Shown here: one piece after another, positions 25,695 through 33,971 of the stretch | Layout of the letters: each line of letters starts with the position of its first letter | Numbering within the stretch: position 1 is the first letter of the stretch | Origin: Planctomycetota bacterium | GTDB lineage: Bacteria; Planctomycetota; Planctomycetia; Gemmatales; Gemmataceae | Assembly: GCA_016191165.1 (NCBI GenBank) | Contig: JACPPF010000172.1 | Span: 1-59,376 of the forward strand | Direction: 5' to 3' | DNA length: 59,376 nt | Made by a program: the position numbers and the translations under genes | Notes under the pieces: generated by a model | Database searches by the model: none | What the model saw: the letters and a program-made list of their open reading frames with translations, nothing else | Told to the model about the DNA's origin: nothing

Positions 25695-27005
25695 ATGAAC
25701 GTCTTCCATGAACTTCAATGGCGCGGCCTCGTCCACCAGGCGACCGCGGAAAATTTGGCCGAGGTGCTCGATAAGGAAAAACTGCCGATGTACATCGGCT
25801 TCGACCCGACCGCGACCAGCCTCCACGCTGGCAGCCTGATCCCGCTCATGGCCCTGCGCCAATTCAAACGCTGCGGGCATCAGGTCATCGTCCTCATCGG
25901 CGGCGCGACCGGGCTTATCGGCGATCCCTCCGGCAAATCCGAGGAACGCAATCTCGAAACCATCGACACCGTCCGGGCGCGCGGCGACGCCATGCGCCGC
26001 CAGATCGAACGCTTCCTCAACACCGACGACGGGCCGCCGCCCAAGTTCGTCAACAACATCGACTGGCTCGGCGAATTCAAGCTCCTCGAATTCCTCCGCG
26101 ACATCGGCAAGCATTTCTCCGTCAACGAGATGATCCACAAGGACTCCGTGAAGAAGCGCTTCGGCGCTCCCCCCTCTCCCGCCGGGAGAGGGGAAGGGGG
26201 TGAGGGCGGCACGGGAATCTCGTACACGGAATTTACCTATATGCTGTTGCAGGCAACCGACTTCCTCGAACTCTACCGCCGCCACGGCTGCAAGATCCAG
26301 TGCGGCGCGTCGGATCAATGGGGCAACATTTGCGAAGGCATGGAACTCATTCGTCGCATCGACCGCGGCCAGGCCTATGGCCTGACCATGCCGCTCTTGA
26401 CGAATTCCGAAGGCAAAAAGATGGGCAAGAGCGAAAAGGGCGCCGTCTGGCTCGACCCCGCCCAGACCTCGCCCTATGCCTTCTACCAATTCTGGGTCAA
26501 CATGGCCGACGCCGACGTGGGCCGATTCCTGCGCTGGTTCACGTTTCTCGATGAAGCTGTCATCAAAGATCTCGACCAAAAAATCGGCAGCGGCGAACGC
26601 ATCGCCCAGAAAACGCTGGCTCAGGAAATCACCTCGCTCGTCCACGGCACCGACGAAATGGAAAACGCCAAACGGGCGTCCGAAGCCCTCTTCTCCGGCG
26701 ACATCGCCTCGCTGCCGGTCGCGCTTCTGAGGCAGTTGGCGAAGGACGTGGACTCCATCACGCTGACGCCCCAGGAACTCGCCAGCGCCATCCCCTTGAT
26801 CGACCTGTTGGTGAAATGCGGCGCGTGCTCATCGAAGGCCGACGCTCGCCGAAACCTGTCGCAAAAAGGCATTCGCCTCAACGGCAAACAGCCGGCCAGC
26901 GCGGATAACCCGACGGTGACAGCCGCCGACTTCCTGGAAGGCGAGGTCCTGGTGCTGCAACGCGGGAAGCGGAATAACTACTTGGTCCTGGTTGATATGA
27001 GGTAA
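25695..27005 (+). CDS. tyrS: tyrosine--tRNA ligase
   Basis: A 436-residue class I aminoacyl-tRNA synthetase. It has HAGS (44-47, the HIGH-motif variant), GGATGLIGDPSGKSEER (~74-90, Tyr-AMP site), YTEFTYMLLQATDFLELY (~177), CGASDQWGNI (~203) and KMGKS (242-246). An S4 RNA-binding domain occupies the C-terminal ~65 residues (LLVKCGACSSKADARRNLSQ). The start has AAGGAA upstream. Residues ~158-172 (PPSPAGRGEGGEGG) are an insertion produced by a GC-rich palindromic repeat (26166-26208) in the loop after KKRFG; all catalytic motifs remain, so the enzyme is probably active. Confidence 0.97.
   Translation: MNVFHELQWRGLVHQATAENLAEVLDKEKLPMYIGFDPTATSLHAGSLIPLMALRQFKRCGHQVIVLIGGATGLIGDPSGKSEERNLETIDTVRARGDAMRRQIERFLNTDDGPPPKFVNNIDWLGEFKLLEFLRDIGKHFSVNEMIHKDSVKKRFGAPPSPAGRGEGGEGGTGISYTEFTYMLLQATDFLELYRRHGCKIQCGASDQWGNICEGMELIRRIDRGQAYGLTMPLLTNSEGKKMGKSEKGAVWLDPAQTSPYAFYQFWVNMADADVGRFLRWFTFLDEAVIKDLDQKIGSGERIAQKTLAQEITSLVHGTDEMENAKRASEALFSGDIASLPVALLRQLAKDVDSITLTPQELASAIPLIDLLVKCGACSSKADARRNLSQKGIRLNGKQPASADNPTVTAADFLEGEVLVLQRGKRNNYLVLVDMR
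26166..26208. repeat. GC-rich palindromic repeat inside tyrS
   Basis: GCTCCCCCCTCTCCCGCCGG runs into GAGAGGGGAAGGGGGTGAGGG: the arms CCCCTCTCCC and GGGAGAGGGG form the hairpin, followed by the GGGGGTGAGGG tail. It keeps the reading frame and adds about 14 residues. Confidence 0.85.
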
Positions 27006-27241
27006 GGCTAAAGAAAATGAGCGCGGTTTGTATAAAATGCCACGTGCAGCCTCATGAATCTTTATGGGGTGGCATCGCACGCCAGCACCACCAAACGCCA
27101 ACCGGCGCGCCTTAATGGATTAAGAACTAACTGGATTTGGTTGCATATACGCTCCCATTTTCATCTGCGACCCCAAGTTTCGGGGAATTGATGGGATTCC
27201 GTACAACCCGGGCATCGATCCTTGTTGAATTGGAGCGACGT

Positions 27242-28390
27242 ATGACCGTCTTGGAGGTAAAACACTTCGCCCAAATCGACAACGCTCGCGTTGAATTCGG
27301 AGACTTGACTGTGCTGGTCGGTCCGCAAGCAAGTGGCAAAAGCCTCCTGCTGCAATGGCTCAAGATCGCGATCGACATCGGGGAGGTCGTGTTCGCACTC
27401 AAAGAGGCAGGACACGATGTCAAGGCAGAAAAAAACCTTCTTGACCTCGTGTTTGGCGAAGGAATGTCCGGTGCGTGGATAGATGGAAAGACTGACGTTC
27501 ACTTCGATGGGCACTTAATTTCACCTGGGTCCTGGACCAAGGGCAAAAGGAGAAAGAAGGAAGGAAGCGTGTTCTTCATTCCGGCCCATCGGGCACTGTT
27601 GCTGGCCGAGGGATGGCCTGCCCCCTTTTTGAAGCTTAATGCCGATACACCTGTGGTGGCGCGGCTCTTCAGCCAGAATCTCTACCAGCGATTCAGCGGA
27701 CGTCAGGCCGCGCCTCTGTTTCCGGTCGAAAGGATTCTCAAGGAACAGTACCGCTACCTGATTGACGAAGCCGTTTTTCACGGAGGCAAGGTGGAGTTGG
27801 AGAAGGAAGGACTCCGTTACCGGCTTCGTTTGTCCTTCAATGAGCTTTCACTACCCTTCATGACGTGGACGGCGGGGCAACGTGAGTTCACACCGCTTCT
27901 CCTGGGACTGTACCATGTTTTGCCGCCCAGAAAGTCGAAAAAACGCCAGGAAATCGATTGGGTTGTGATCGAGGAGCCGGAGATGGGACTGCATCCCCAA
28001 GCCATTGCTGTGGTAATGCTTTTGGTTCTCGACCTGCTCTGGCGCGGCTACAAAGTTGTGATATCAACACATTCGCCGCTTGTACTCGACATCGTATGGG
28101 CAATACGGTTACTTCATGAACACAATGCGCGGTGGCAATTGCTCTCCCAAGCGTTTGGAGCGCAAGACACCCAATCGATACATCCCGTCATGCAACACGC
28201 CCTCGGTGCTGATTATCGAGTATACTTCATGGACCTCGACCAGAAAACCCGCCGAGTGACGACACGCGATATCTCAACGCTCGACCCGGATGCGTCAGAC
28301 GATAAAGAAGCAACATGGGGTGGGCTGACAGGATTCAGTTCACGTTTTGGCGACGCGGTTCGGAGTGCGGTGAATGAGGATCAAAAGTGA
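27242..28390 (+). CDS. AAA/OLD-like ATPase of a two-gene module
   Basis: A 382-residue ABC/SMC-type AAA ATPase (AAA_21-like). Walker A is GPQASGKS (27-34). An SSGQ-like signature, TWTAGQREFTPL, is at ~220. Walker B is DWVVIEEPEMGLHPQ (~250) and the switch region is ISTHSPLVLDIV (~282). The start at 27242 is preferred because GGAGCGACGT precedes the ATG and the fold begins there; in-frame ATGs farther up lack a site. The C-terminal ~80 residues (MDLDQKTRRVTTRDIS...) carry no TOPRIM domain. The gene overlaps its partner by one base (TGATG). The base composition looks more AT-rich than its neighbours, which suggests transfer. A defence or repair role is inferred only from gene build. Confidence 0.8.
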   Translation: MTVLEVKHFAQIDNARVEFGDLTVLVGPQASGKSLLLQWLKIAIDIGEVVFALKEAGHDVKAEKNLLDLVFGEGMSGAWIDGKTDVHFDGHLISPGSWTKGKRRKKEGSVFFIPAHRALLLAEGWPAPFLKLNADTPVVARLFSQNLYQRFSGRQAAPLFPVERILKEQYRYLIDEAVFHGGKVELEKEGLRYRLRLSFNELSLPFMTWTAGQREFTPLLLGLYHVLPPRKSKKRQEIDWVVIEEPEMGLHPQAIAVVMLLVLDLLWRGYKVVISTHSPLVLDIVWAIRLLHEHNARWQLLSQAFGAQDTQSIHPVMQHALGADYRVYFMDLDQKTRRVTTRDISTLDPDASDDKEATWGGLTGFSSRFGDAVRSAVNEDQK

Positions 28391-28848
28391 TGGCCCGACA
28401 AACACACCTCAAAGCGGCCTTGAATGAGGAAAGTCGATTGCGTGACCTTGTTATGGCTGGAATGGGGGCCTTCGCCAAGGTTGACCTCAGGTTGATTGCG
28501 CCGGATCAACGAACAAGGATCGGCGATAGCCTAGATCTCGACGCGGCATCTAAGGATGAATATCCCCAAGCAAACCGATGGGACTACATCGTCTCAATTC
28601 CGGACTTGGAAGAATTCGTCGGCATCGAGCCACACAGCGCGAAGGACTCTGAAATCAGTGTTGTAATTGCAAAGAGAAAACACGCTACCCAGTATCTGCG
28701 AAAACACCTGCAGGATGGTTACCGAGTAACAAGGTGGCTCTGGGTGTCTCACGGCAAGGTGAGTTTTAGCAAGATGGACAAAGCGCGGCGTAGCCTTGAT
28801 CAAAATGGGATCGCATTCGAAGGCCGGATCTTGCACCACCTCGGCTGA
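28390..28848 (+). CDS. small partner protein of the ATPase, possible nuclease-like fold
   Basis: A 152-residue protein whose ATG overlaps the ATPase stop (TGATG). I cannot name its family with certainty. Visible features are WDYIVSIPDLEEFVGIEPHS (~59-78), then ISVVIAKRKHATQYLRKHL, and WLWVSHGKVSFSKMDKARR followed by LDQNGIAFEGR near the end. The D...E-x-H pattern after a hydrophobic strand, plus a following basic helix, recalls a PD-(D/E)XK-type core with His in place of Lys, but this is speculative. Tight coupling to the ATPase implies that the two act as one machine. Confidence 0.7.
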   Translation: MARQTHLKAALNEESRLRDLVMAGMGAFAKVDLRLIAPDQRTRIGDSLDLDAASKDEYPQANRWDYIVSIPDLEEFVGIEPHSAKDSEISVVIAKRKHATQYLRKHLQDGYRVTRWLWVSHGKVSFSKMDKARRSLDQNGIAFEGRILHHLG

Positions 28849-29200
28849 AAGTCCCTTGGGCCAGGAGAATGTTCGGGACTCGATTTAGGACAAATGACCA
28901 CCACCAAATCTATTTTAAAGAACTCCCAGGTTCGGCTCTGCCCGTTCCCCTGATTCGGTGTACGGCCCGATTGGCTCCTTTTGGCGCCCGCCGAACCAAC
29001 CGTTCACGTCCGCATCGCAGCAAGGTCAGTTGCACAAGGCGCGAAGAACGAACCGGCGAGTTCCCTTACCGGCTCCCGTCCATCTGGCTGGAACAGGCCT
29101 TCTTGGCTGTTCGGGCACCGACAGGAATGTCGGTGCCACCCTAATTGAAAGCGTGGAGGGGGCGTCACACCAGGCCTGCCCGGTTTGTCGATCTCAGGAA
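28849..29200. other. intergenic region with a REP-like hairpin
   Basis: 352 bases between the ATPase module and the convergent SGNH gene. GGCACCGACA (29114-29123) and TGTCGGTGCC (29128-29137) form a perfect 10-bp stem with a GGAA loop, usable as a bidirectional terminator. Otherwise I see no gene. Confidence 0.55.
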
Positions 29201-30334
29201 TCAGCGCCGTGACGCCGCAATAGCGCCTTGCGCCGAACGCTGCTGCCGCGGCAGGATGACTTCACGCAGCAAACGGCCCGTGAGAATTTCGGCGCCGTCC
29301 GCATAAAGATGCGCCGAATCGGAGAAATGCTCCTCGCCACACCATGTGCGGGCGTCGATCAGCGGAAAGCCGCTCGATTCGCTGATAGCCCGGAACTCCG
29401 CCAGAAGCGGCGCCAGTCTTTCCGGCACCTGCGAGGAATGCATCAACGGCCCTTCCGGCATCAACACCAGTATCGTTGGTATCTTTTCAGACTTCAAAAG
29501 GTCGATCAGTTCCCGTAGCGCCTTCACCGGGGGTTCGCCGACCTGGTAGGTCTGGAATCGGTTGTGGAACGCCTGCTTCATGGCCTTGAGCGTTTCGGCA
29601 CGCGCCGCTGGATTGCGGTCGCGCAACTTGCGCCAGCCGTGCTCGTCCATGTCGTGCCACAGTTCCAGCCGGTCGGCGAACGGGACGAAATTCGGCGCCG
29701 TCTGATTCAGCACGGCGAGCCGATGCGCGTAGACCGGAACCAGATAGCTCTGCCACCACTCCTCGCGCAAATCGGGCTGGGCCGCATAGCGTTCGACGAT
29801 CTCCAGATCGTGCCGGTCCAGGACGTAAGCGGGGAAGCGGCCAATATCACTGGGCGCGTCCGGAAAGTCATAAAGCAGGGGCGACAGCTCGACGACGGCG
29901 AGGTCCGGCCGGACGCCACGGCGGAGCAGACGCCGATAGTACATCATTTGCGTGAACGGCCCGGCGGCGCTGGTGCCCAGGTTGAAACCGATGGCGGGTC
30001 GCTTGAGCACGTCGCTGAGCGGCGCGTCCACCATGTCGGCCTTCATGCCGTGCGCCGTCATCGACGAGCCGGTGAACACGACCAGCGCCGGCGTTTCGGC
30101 GCTCCGGTCGAGCAACTCCTTCAACTGCCGATACTTGATCTCAAAGCCCGGGTCGCGCATCTCGGGTCGGCTGTTTTCAATCCAGGCGCGCATGCCAACC
30201 TGCGCAGCCACGAATAGGATCAAGCCGCCCAGAACCGCGGCGCGCGCATGCGCGTGCAGCGCGCGCCGCGTCCGGCGCGGCGGCGCTTGCCTGGTCGCGG
30301 CAGGTTTTTGCTGTTCCAGTTGCAACGTTTGCAT
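29201..30334 (-). CDS. membrane-anchored SGNH/AlgX-like hydrolase partner of the MBOAT protein
   Basis: A 377-residue protein. A basic cytoplasmic tail is followed by one transmembrane helix (~32-52, AAVLGGLILFVAAQVGM). The extracytoplasmic part has SGNH-type blocks: VVFTGSSMTAHGM (~85, GDS-like serine), GFNLGTSAAGP (~116, block II) and DSAHLYADGAEIL near residue 348 (Asp...His pair). With MBOAT proteins such partners complete O-acetylation of extracellular glycans. The gene follows the MBOAT gene by 13 bases, so both are made from one transcript. The exact acyl acceptor is unknown. Confidence 0.78.
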   Translation of the reverse strand: MQTLQLEQQKPAATRQAPPRRTRRALHAHARAAVLGGLILFVAAQVGMRAWIENSRPEMRDPGFEIKYRQLKELLDRSAETPALVVFTGSSMTAHGMKADMVDAPLSDVLKRPAIGFNLGTSAAGPFTQMMYYRRLLRRGVRPDLAVVELSPLLYDFPDAPSDIGRFPAYVLDRHDLEIVERYAAQPDLREEWWQSYLVPVYAHRLAVLNQTAPNFVPFADRLELWHDMDEHGWRKLRDRNPAARAETLKAMKQAFHNRFQTYQVGEPPVKALRELIDLLKSEKIPTILVLMPEGPLMHSSQVPERLAPLLAEFRAISESSGFPLIDARTWCGEEHFSDSAHLYADGAEILTGRLLREVILPRQQRSAQGAIAASRR

Positions 30335-30347
30335 GACACGGTTCCGG

Positions 30348-31772
30348 TCAGAACTGAAAATAGATGAACGCCTGCCCGCTCCTGGGCGCCAGGATCAAGG
30401 CCGCCATAAAAATCGTGCAATAGCCGACGGCGACGGTCTGCCAGGGCGCGCGCATGCTGGTGATCCGCAGCCAGTTGTACCTGCCAAGCCAATGGCACAG
30501 TGCGACGACCGCAAAAGTCGCCGCCAGGCCGACGGACGGCACCGGCGTGCGCAGGCCATCCTCCAGCACGAACATGCGCTGCAACATTTGGCCACCTAGC
30601 GTCAGCGACGTGGCCCGAAACACCACGAGCGTGCAGCAAAACGTCACGAACGTCAATACGACGCAAGCCGCCGTGCCGAAGCGCGTGTTCAAGGCCCAAT
30701 CGAGTCGAGGCAGGTGCGAGGCCAGGGCGCGGAACCAGCGATGCCCGATCAGCAGCATTCCTTGTATGGCGCCGAACACGACGAAGTTCCAGTTCGCGCC
30801 GTGCCACAGTCCCGCCAGGGTCATGGTGATGAGCAGATTTCGCGCCGTCCGCCATTCCCTATCGCGGCTTCCGCCGAGAGGGATAAACAGGTAATCGCGC
30901 AGCCAGCTCGAGAGCGAAATATGCCAGCGCCGCCAAAACTCGGAGATGTTCGCCGAAAGGAACGGCATGTTGAAATTGGGCGCCAGCTTGTACCCGAACA
31001 TATGGGCCAGCCCTATCGCCATGTCGGTATAGCCGGAGAAATCACAATACACCTGAACCGCGTATGCGAAGGCCGCCAGCCAGACGGTGTGCGTACGAAA
31101 AGAATCGGGGGCGGCAAAGACGGGGTCGGCCAGCACCGCCATGCGGTCGGCAATCGCCAGCTTCTTGAACAACCCCATCAAGAACATGCCCACGCCCAGT
31201 TGCAGCCGCGCCCAGTTCCATTGCTTGGGCCGATGTATCTGTGGCAAGAAGTCCCGCGCCCGCACGATTGGCCCCGCCACCAGATGCGGGAAGAACGTTA
31301 TGAACAGCATGAAGTGTCCAAGTTCGCGCTCGGCCCGGACCTTGCGCCGGTAGACGTCAACCGTGTAGTTGATTGCTTCAAACGTGTAGAACGAAATTCC
31401 GATCGGCAGAAGGACTTCCAACAAAGGAAAGGAGACCGACGCGCCGACGGCGTTCAGGCTTGCCTGCAGCGATTCGATGAAGAAGTTGACGTATTTGAAA
31501 TAACCCAGCAGCGTGAGATTGCCAATCACGCTGAACAGCAGCAGCGCGCGCCGAGCGGCGGGTTTGGTCCAGGCGTCCATGCCGCGCGCCAGCCAGTAGT
31601 CGATAAAGGTCGAAACTCCTACCAACAAGGCGAGCCATTCATTCCAGCAAGCGTAAAAGAAAAAGCTGGCGCAGAGCAGCAGCCAAACGCGGGCGCGTTG
31701 CCACGGCATTGCCCAGTACAGCGTGAAGACAAAGACAAAAAAGAACAGAAAGGTTTGCGAGCAGAATAGCAT
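30348..31772 (-). CDS. MBOAT-family O-acyltransferase (AlgI-like)
   Basis: A 474-residue polytopic membrane protein with ~10 hydrophobic segments. Family landmarks are LLPIGISFYTFEAINYTVDV (~121-140), VAGPIVRARDFLPQ (~165), CDFSGYTDMAIGLA (243-256), FWRRWHISLSSWLRDY (279-294) and GLWHGANW with the catalytic His at 324. AlgI-type members move acyl groups across the inner membrane onto exopolysaccharides. It is the first gene of a two-gene unit with the SGNH protein; together they look like an O-acetylation cassette for a secreted polysaccharide. Confidence 0.93.
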   Translation of the reverse strand: MLFCSQTFLFFFVFVFTLYWAMPWQRARVWLLLCASFFFYACWNEWLALLVGVSTFIDYWLARGMDAWTKPAARRALLLFSVIGNLTLLGYFKYVNFFIESLQASLNAVGASVSFPLLEVLLPIGISFYTFEAINYTVDVYRRKVRAERELGHFMLFITFFPHLVAGPIVRARDFLPQIHRPKQWNWARLQLGVGMFLMGLFKKLAIADRMAVLADPVFAAPDSFRTHTVWLAAFAYAVQVYCDFSGYTDMAIGLAHMFGYKLAPNFNMPFLSANISEFWRRWHISLSSWLRDYLFIPLGGSRDREWRTARNLLITMTLAGLWHGANWNFVVFGAIQGMLLIGHRWFRALASHLPRLDWALNTRFGTAACVVLTFVTFCCTLVVFRATSLTLGGQMLQRMFVLEDGLRTPVPSVGLAATFAVVALCHWLGRYNWLRITSMRAPWQTVAVGYCTIFMAALILAPRSGQAFIYFQF

Positions 31773-32316
31773 GGCATCCTTACCGATTCAAACGATGGCC
31801 GTACGTCAACGAGAAAGCGACGCCTCCTAACCGATTTGTCTTTCCAGGTCAAGGCATCCGTGCGGGATCTCAAACTGGGCAAGCTGGAGTGAAACGGCTG
31901 CGGCAATCACTGCCGAAAACAAAGGAAGTGCTCATAAAAACTGCAAATGGTCAGAACCGAATATTGAACCGGCGAATTCCGTTGGCGCCCGCCGAATGTG
32001 CTCCTTCAGGATTGCAAGGTCAGTAGTGCCACCACCCCCGTTCCGTGAGAGGTCGGCCTGGTTCAAATCCATCGATTTTACGGTAACAAACAATCCGCGA
32101 GCCGCCGGGCTTGTCCCGGCGGTGAACCAAGCCGAATCGGAATGCACCGCCGGGACAAGCCCGGCGGCTCGCTTTGACCTTTACTTGAACCAGGCCGAGA
32201 AGTCCTCGGAAATTTCGTTCCAAATGACTGCGCCGTATGGAGTTGAGGCATGGATACGACTATTCACTTACTAGGCCGCGTTCACCGTCAAGGCGTTGGC
32301 GGCCGTTAATCCCGCC
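31773..32316. other. divergent-side intergenic region holding the 142-bp repeat
   Basis: 544 bases between the MBOAT start and the stop of the HEAT-repeat gene. Its main content is the dispersed repeat at 32055-32196. The promoter of the MBOAT unit should lie near 31780-31900. No gene is supported. Confidence 0.6.
32055..32196. repeat. 142-bp dispersed repeat, complete copy with terminal inverted repeats
   Basis: Ends are perfect 12-bp inverted repeats: GGCCTGGTTCAA (32055-32066) and TTGAACCAGGCC (32185-32196). The core is a large palindrome with arms GCGAGCCGCCGGGCTTGTCC and the matching GGACAAGCCCGGCGGCTCGC. Further copies are at 51951-52086 (right end worn) and 59269-59376 (cut by the window). 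This layout is that of a miniature inverted-repeat element; there is no coding content. Confidence 0.88.
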
Positions 32317-33930
32317 TCACGCCAGGCCTGCACTCTTGAGCTTGCGCTTCGCCTGCTTGCCGATTTCGGACTTCGGCAAGCGCTTGACGACCAGTTCCAG
32401 AACGGCTTTGCCGAAGTCCCGGGCGTGGTGCGTCTGTTCGGCATAATGAAACCCCACGTAAAAGAGGTCTTCGACGTCGAGCCATTTCGCCTTCGCGATG
32501 TGGCCGATCAAGTCGAACGCGGGGTTTTGCAGCAGCCGCGTGAAGTGATGCAGCGGCGGGTCCTTCGCGCGTTGATCGGGCGAAAGGTCGCGGGCCGACT
32601 CCTTGAGTCCGGTCGCGGCGAGATCGAAACGGGTCTCTTCGCTGCACGCGGGATCCTGGGCCAGCAGACGGTAATAGCCAAGGGCCTCGGCATATTTCTT
32701 TTTCTTGCGCAGGTCCAGGGCTGTCACTTCAAGCTGGTCGCGCAGCCAGTCGTGATCAACTTCACGCAGCAGGAAAAGCAAGGCGGCGGCGCGACGGTCG
32801 TCGGCGTCGTGATACTTGGCGGCCTGGGCGAATAACCTGGCGCGCTGGGCGGCGGTAAGGTCCCTGGCGGCCGGCGCCATGCCGCGGGCGAAGTACCAGG
32901 CGCGATCAGCGTCCTCGGCAGCGAAGAGCCCGTCCAGAAGCGCGGCCCGGCCCGCGCCATAGCCGAGCAGCGCGTTGCCCGCTTCCTCACGCAGGCCGCG
33001 ATCGGGATGCCGAAGCTGCGCCAGCATTGCCTGCGCGACCTCGGCGTTCTCGATGCCATGCAGCTTTTCGACGGCGAAGCGGCGTGTCGCCACGTCGGGC
33101 GCGTCCAGCAACCTGATCCAGGGTTTGGCGTTCTTCGCGTTGACGGGGATTTTTTTAAGCATCATCAAGGCGGCGGCAACAATTTGGAAATCGGTTTCAC
33201 CCGCGCACGTCAGCACCGCCGCCAGGCGTTTGGCCGTCGTTGGCTCGGCACCCCCCAGAGCGTGCAGAGCCGCCGCGCGCACGTCGTGCGAATAGGGCGG
33301 CAGAATGCGCACCCAAAAAATCTCGTCCGCCTTCGCCTCGTGCAGGCCGGACAAAACTCGCAGTAAAGCGGCCTCGGATTTCGGCGGAATCTTTTTCGCG
33401 TTCAGCGATTCGATCAGGAATTTCGCGAGCGCATGGCGCTGGGCCGTGGTGTAGCCGGGGATTTCCATCGCCAGGCTGCGCGCGGTCGAATCGATGACCT
33501 TGGGATCGTCGTCGAGCAACCCTTGTGCGGTGACGATGAGCGCGTTGCCCGTGTTCGATTTGGCCAGGACGGCGCCAATGCGCGATCGGATCGACGGGCT
33601 GGCGTCCTGCATGATCTTGCCCATCGACTTCGCCCCGCGCGCCCCGAGTTGGCTGGCCGCGTGGACTGCCGATTCCAGCTCCGCGCCGCCTTGCCGAGCG
33701 AAAGCTTCCAGCGGTTTGAGGGCCTCGTCAGCCTGAAGTTGCCCAAGCGCGTCGATCGCGGCGATGCGCAATTCCTGCTCGGGATCGGCCAGCACGTCAA
33801 GAAGGGTCTTGACGACCTTGGCGTCCTTGCTGCCGACCGAGCCGATCACGTTGAGCGCAGCGAGGCGCATTTCCGTCGATTCGCTCTCGGCGGCGAGTCG
33901 TATCAGCTTGGTCAGCGTGGCGTCAGGCAT
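32317..33930 (-). CDS. HEAT-repeat protein with C-terminal helical domain
   Basis: A 537-residue all-helical protein without a signal peptide, hence probably cytoplasmic. Residues 1-335 are a string of HEAT/armadillo-type helical hairpins (LTKLIRLAAESESTEMRLAA, LADPEQELRIAAIDALGQLQ, ATRRFAVEKLHGIENAEVAQ, LREEAGNALLGYGAGRAAL). Residues ~400-510 contain TPR-like helices (KKYAEALGYYRLLAQDPAC), and the tail is basic (LPKSEIGKQAKRKLKSAG). Such solenoids are scaffolds for protein interactions; no partner is evident. The gene downstream in transcription direction is the MBOAT unit across a repeat; the upstream one is at 33972. Confidence 0.8.
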   Translation of the reverse strand: MPDATLTKLIRLAAESESTEMRLAALNVIGSVGSKDAKVVKTLLDVLADPEQELRIAAIDALGQLQADEALKPLEAFARQGGAELESAVHAASQLGARGAKSMGKIMQDASPSIRSRIGAVLAKSNTGNALIVTAQGLLDDDPKVIDSTARSLAMEIPGYTTAQRHALAKFLIESLNAKKIPPKSEAALLRVLSGLHEAKADEIFWVRILPPYSHDVRAAALHALGGAEPTTAKRLAAVLTCAGETDFQIVAAALMMLKKIPVNAKNAKPWIRLLDAPDVATRRFAVEKLHGIENAEVAQAMLAQLRHPDRGLREEAGNALLGYGAGRAALLDGLFAAEDADRAWYFARGMAPAARDLTAAQRARLFAQAAKYHDADDRRAAALLFLLREVDHDWLRDQLEVTALDLRKKKKYAEALGYYRLLAQDPACSEETRFDLAATGLKESARDLSPDQRAKDPPLHHFTRLLQNPAFDLIGHIAKAKWLDVEDLFYVGFHYAEQTHHARDFGKAVLELVVKRLPKSEIGKQAKRKLKSAGLA

Positions 33931-33971
33931 CGGCGCTCCAGGATGAGCCTCGTTTCCACCCTACGCGGTCG

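Noticed and set aside
30714-31769. 351-codon open frame opposite the MBOAT gene
   Set aside because: The MBOAT protein has clear family motifs and membrane helices; the opposing frame is Arg/Gln/His-rich without any motif.
32061-32071. GTTCAAATCC resembling a tRNA T-arm in the 142-bp repeat
   Set aside because: No cloverleaf can be built around it; the sequence recurs as part of the repeat end.
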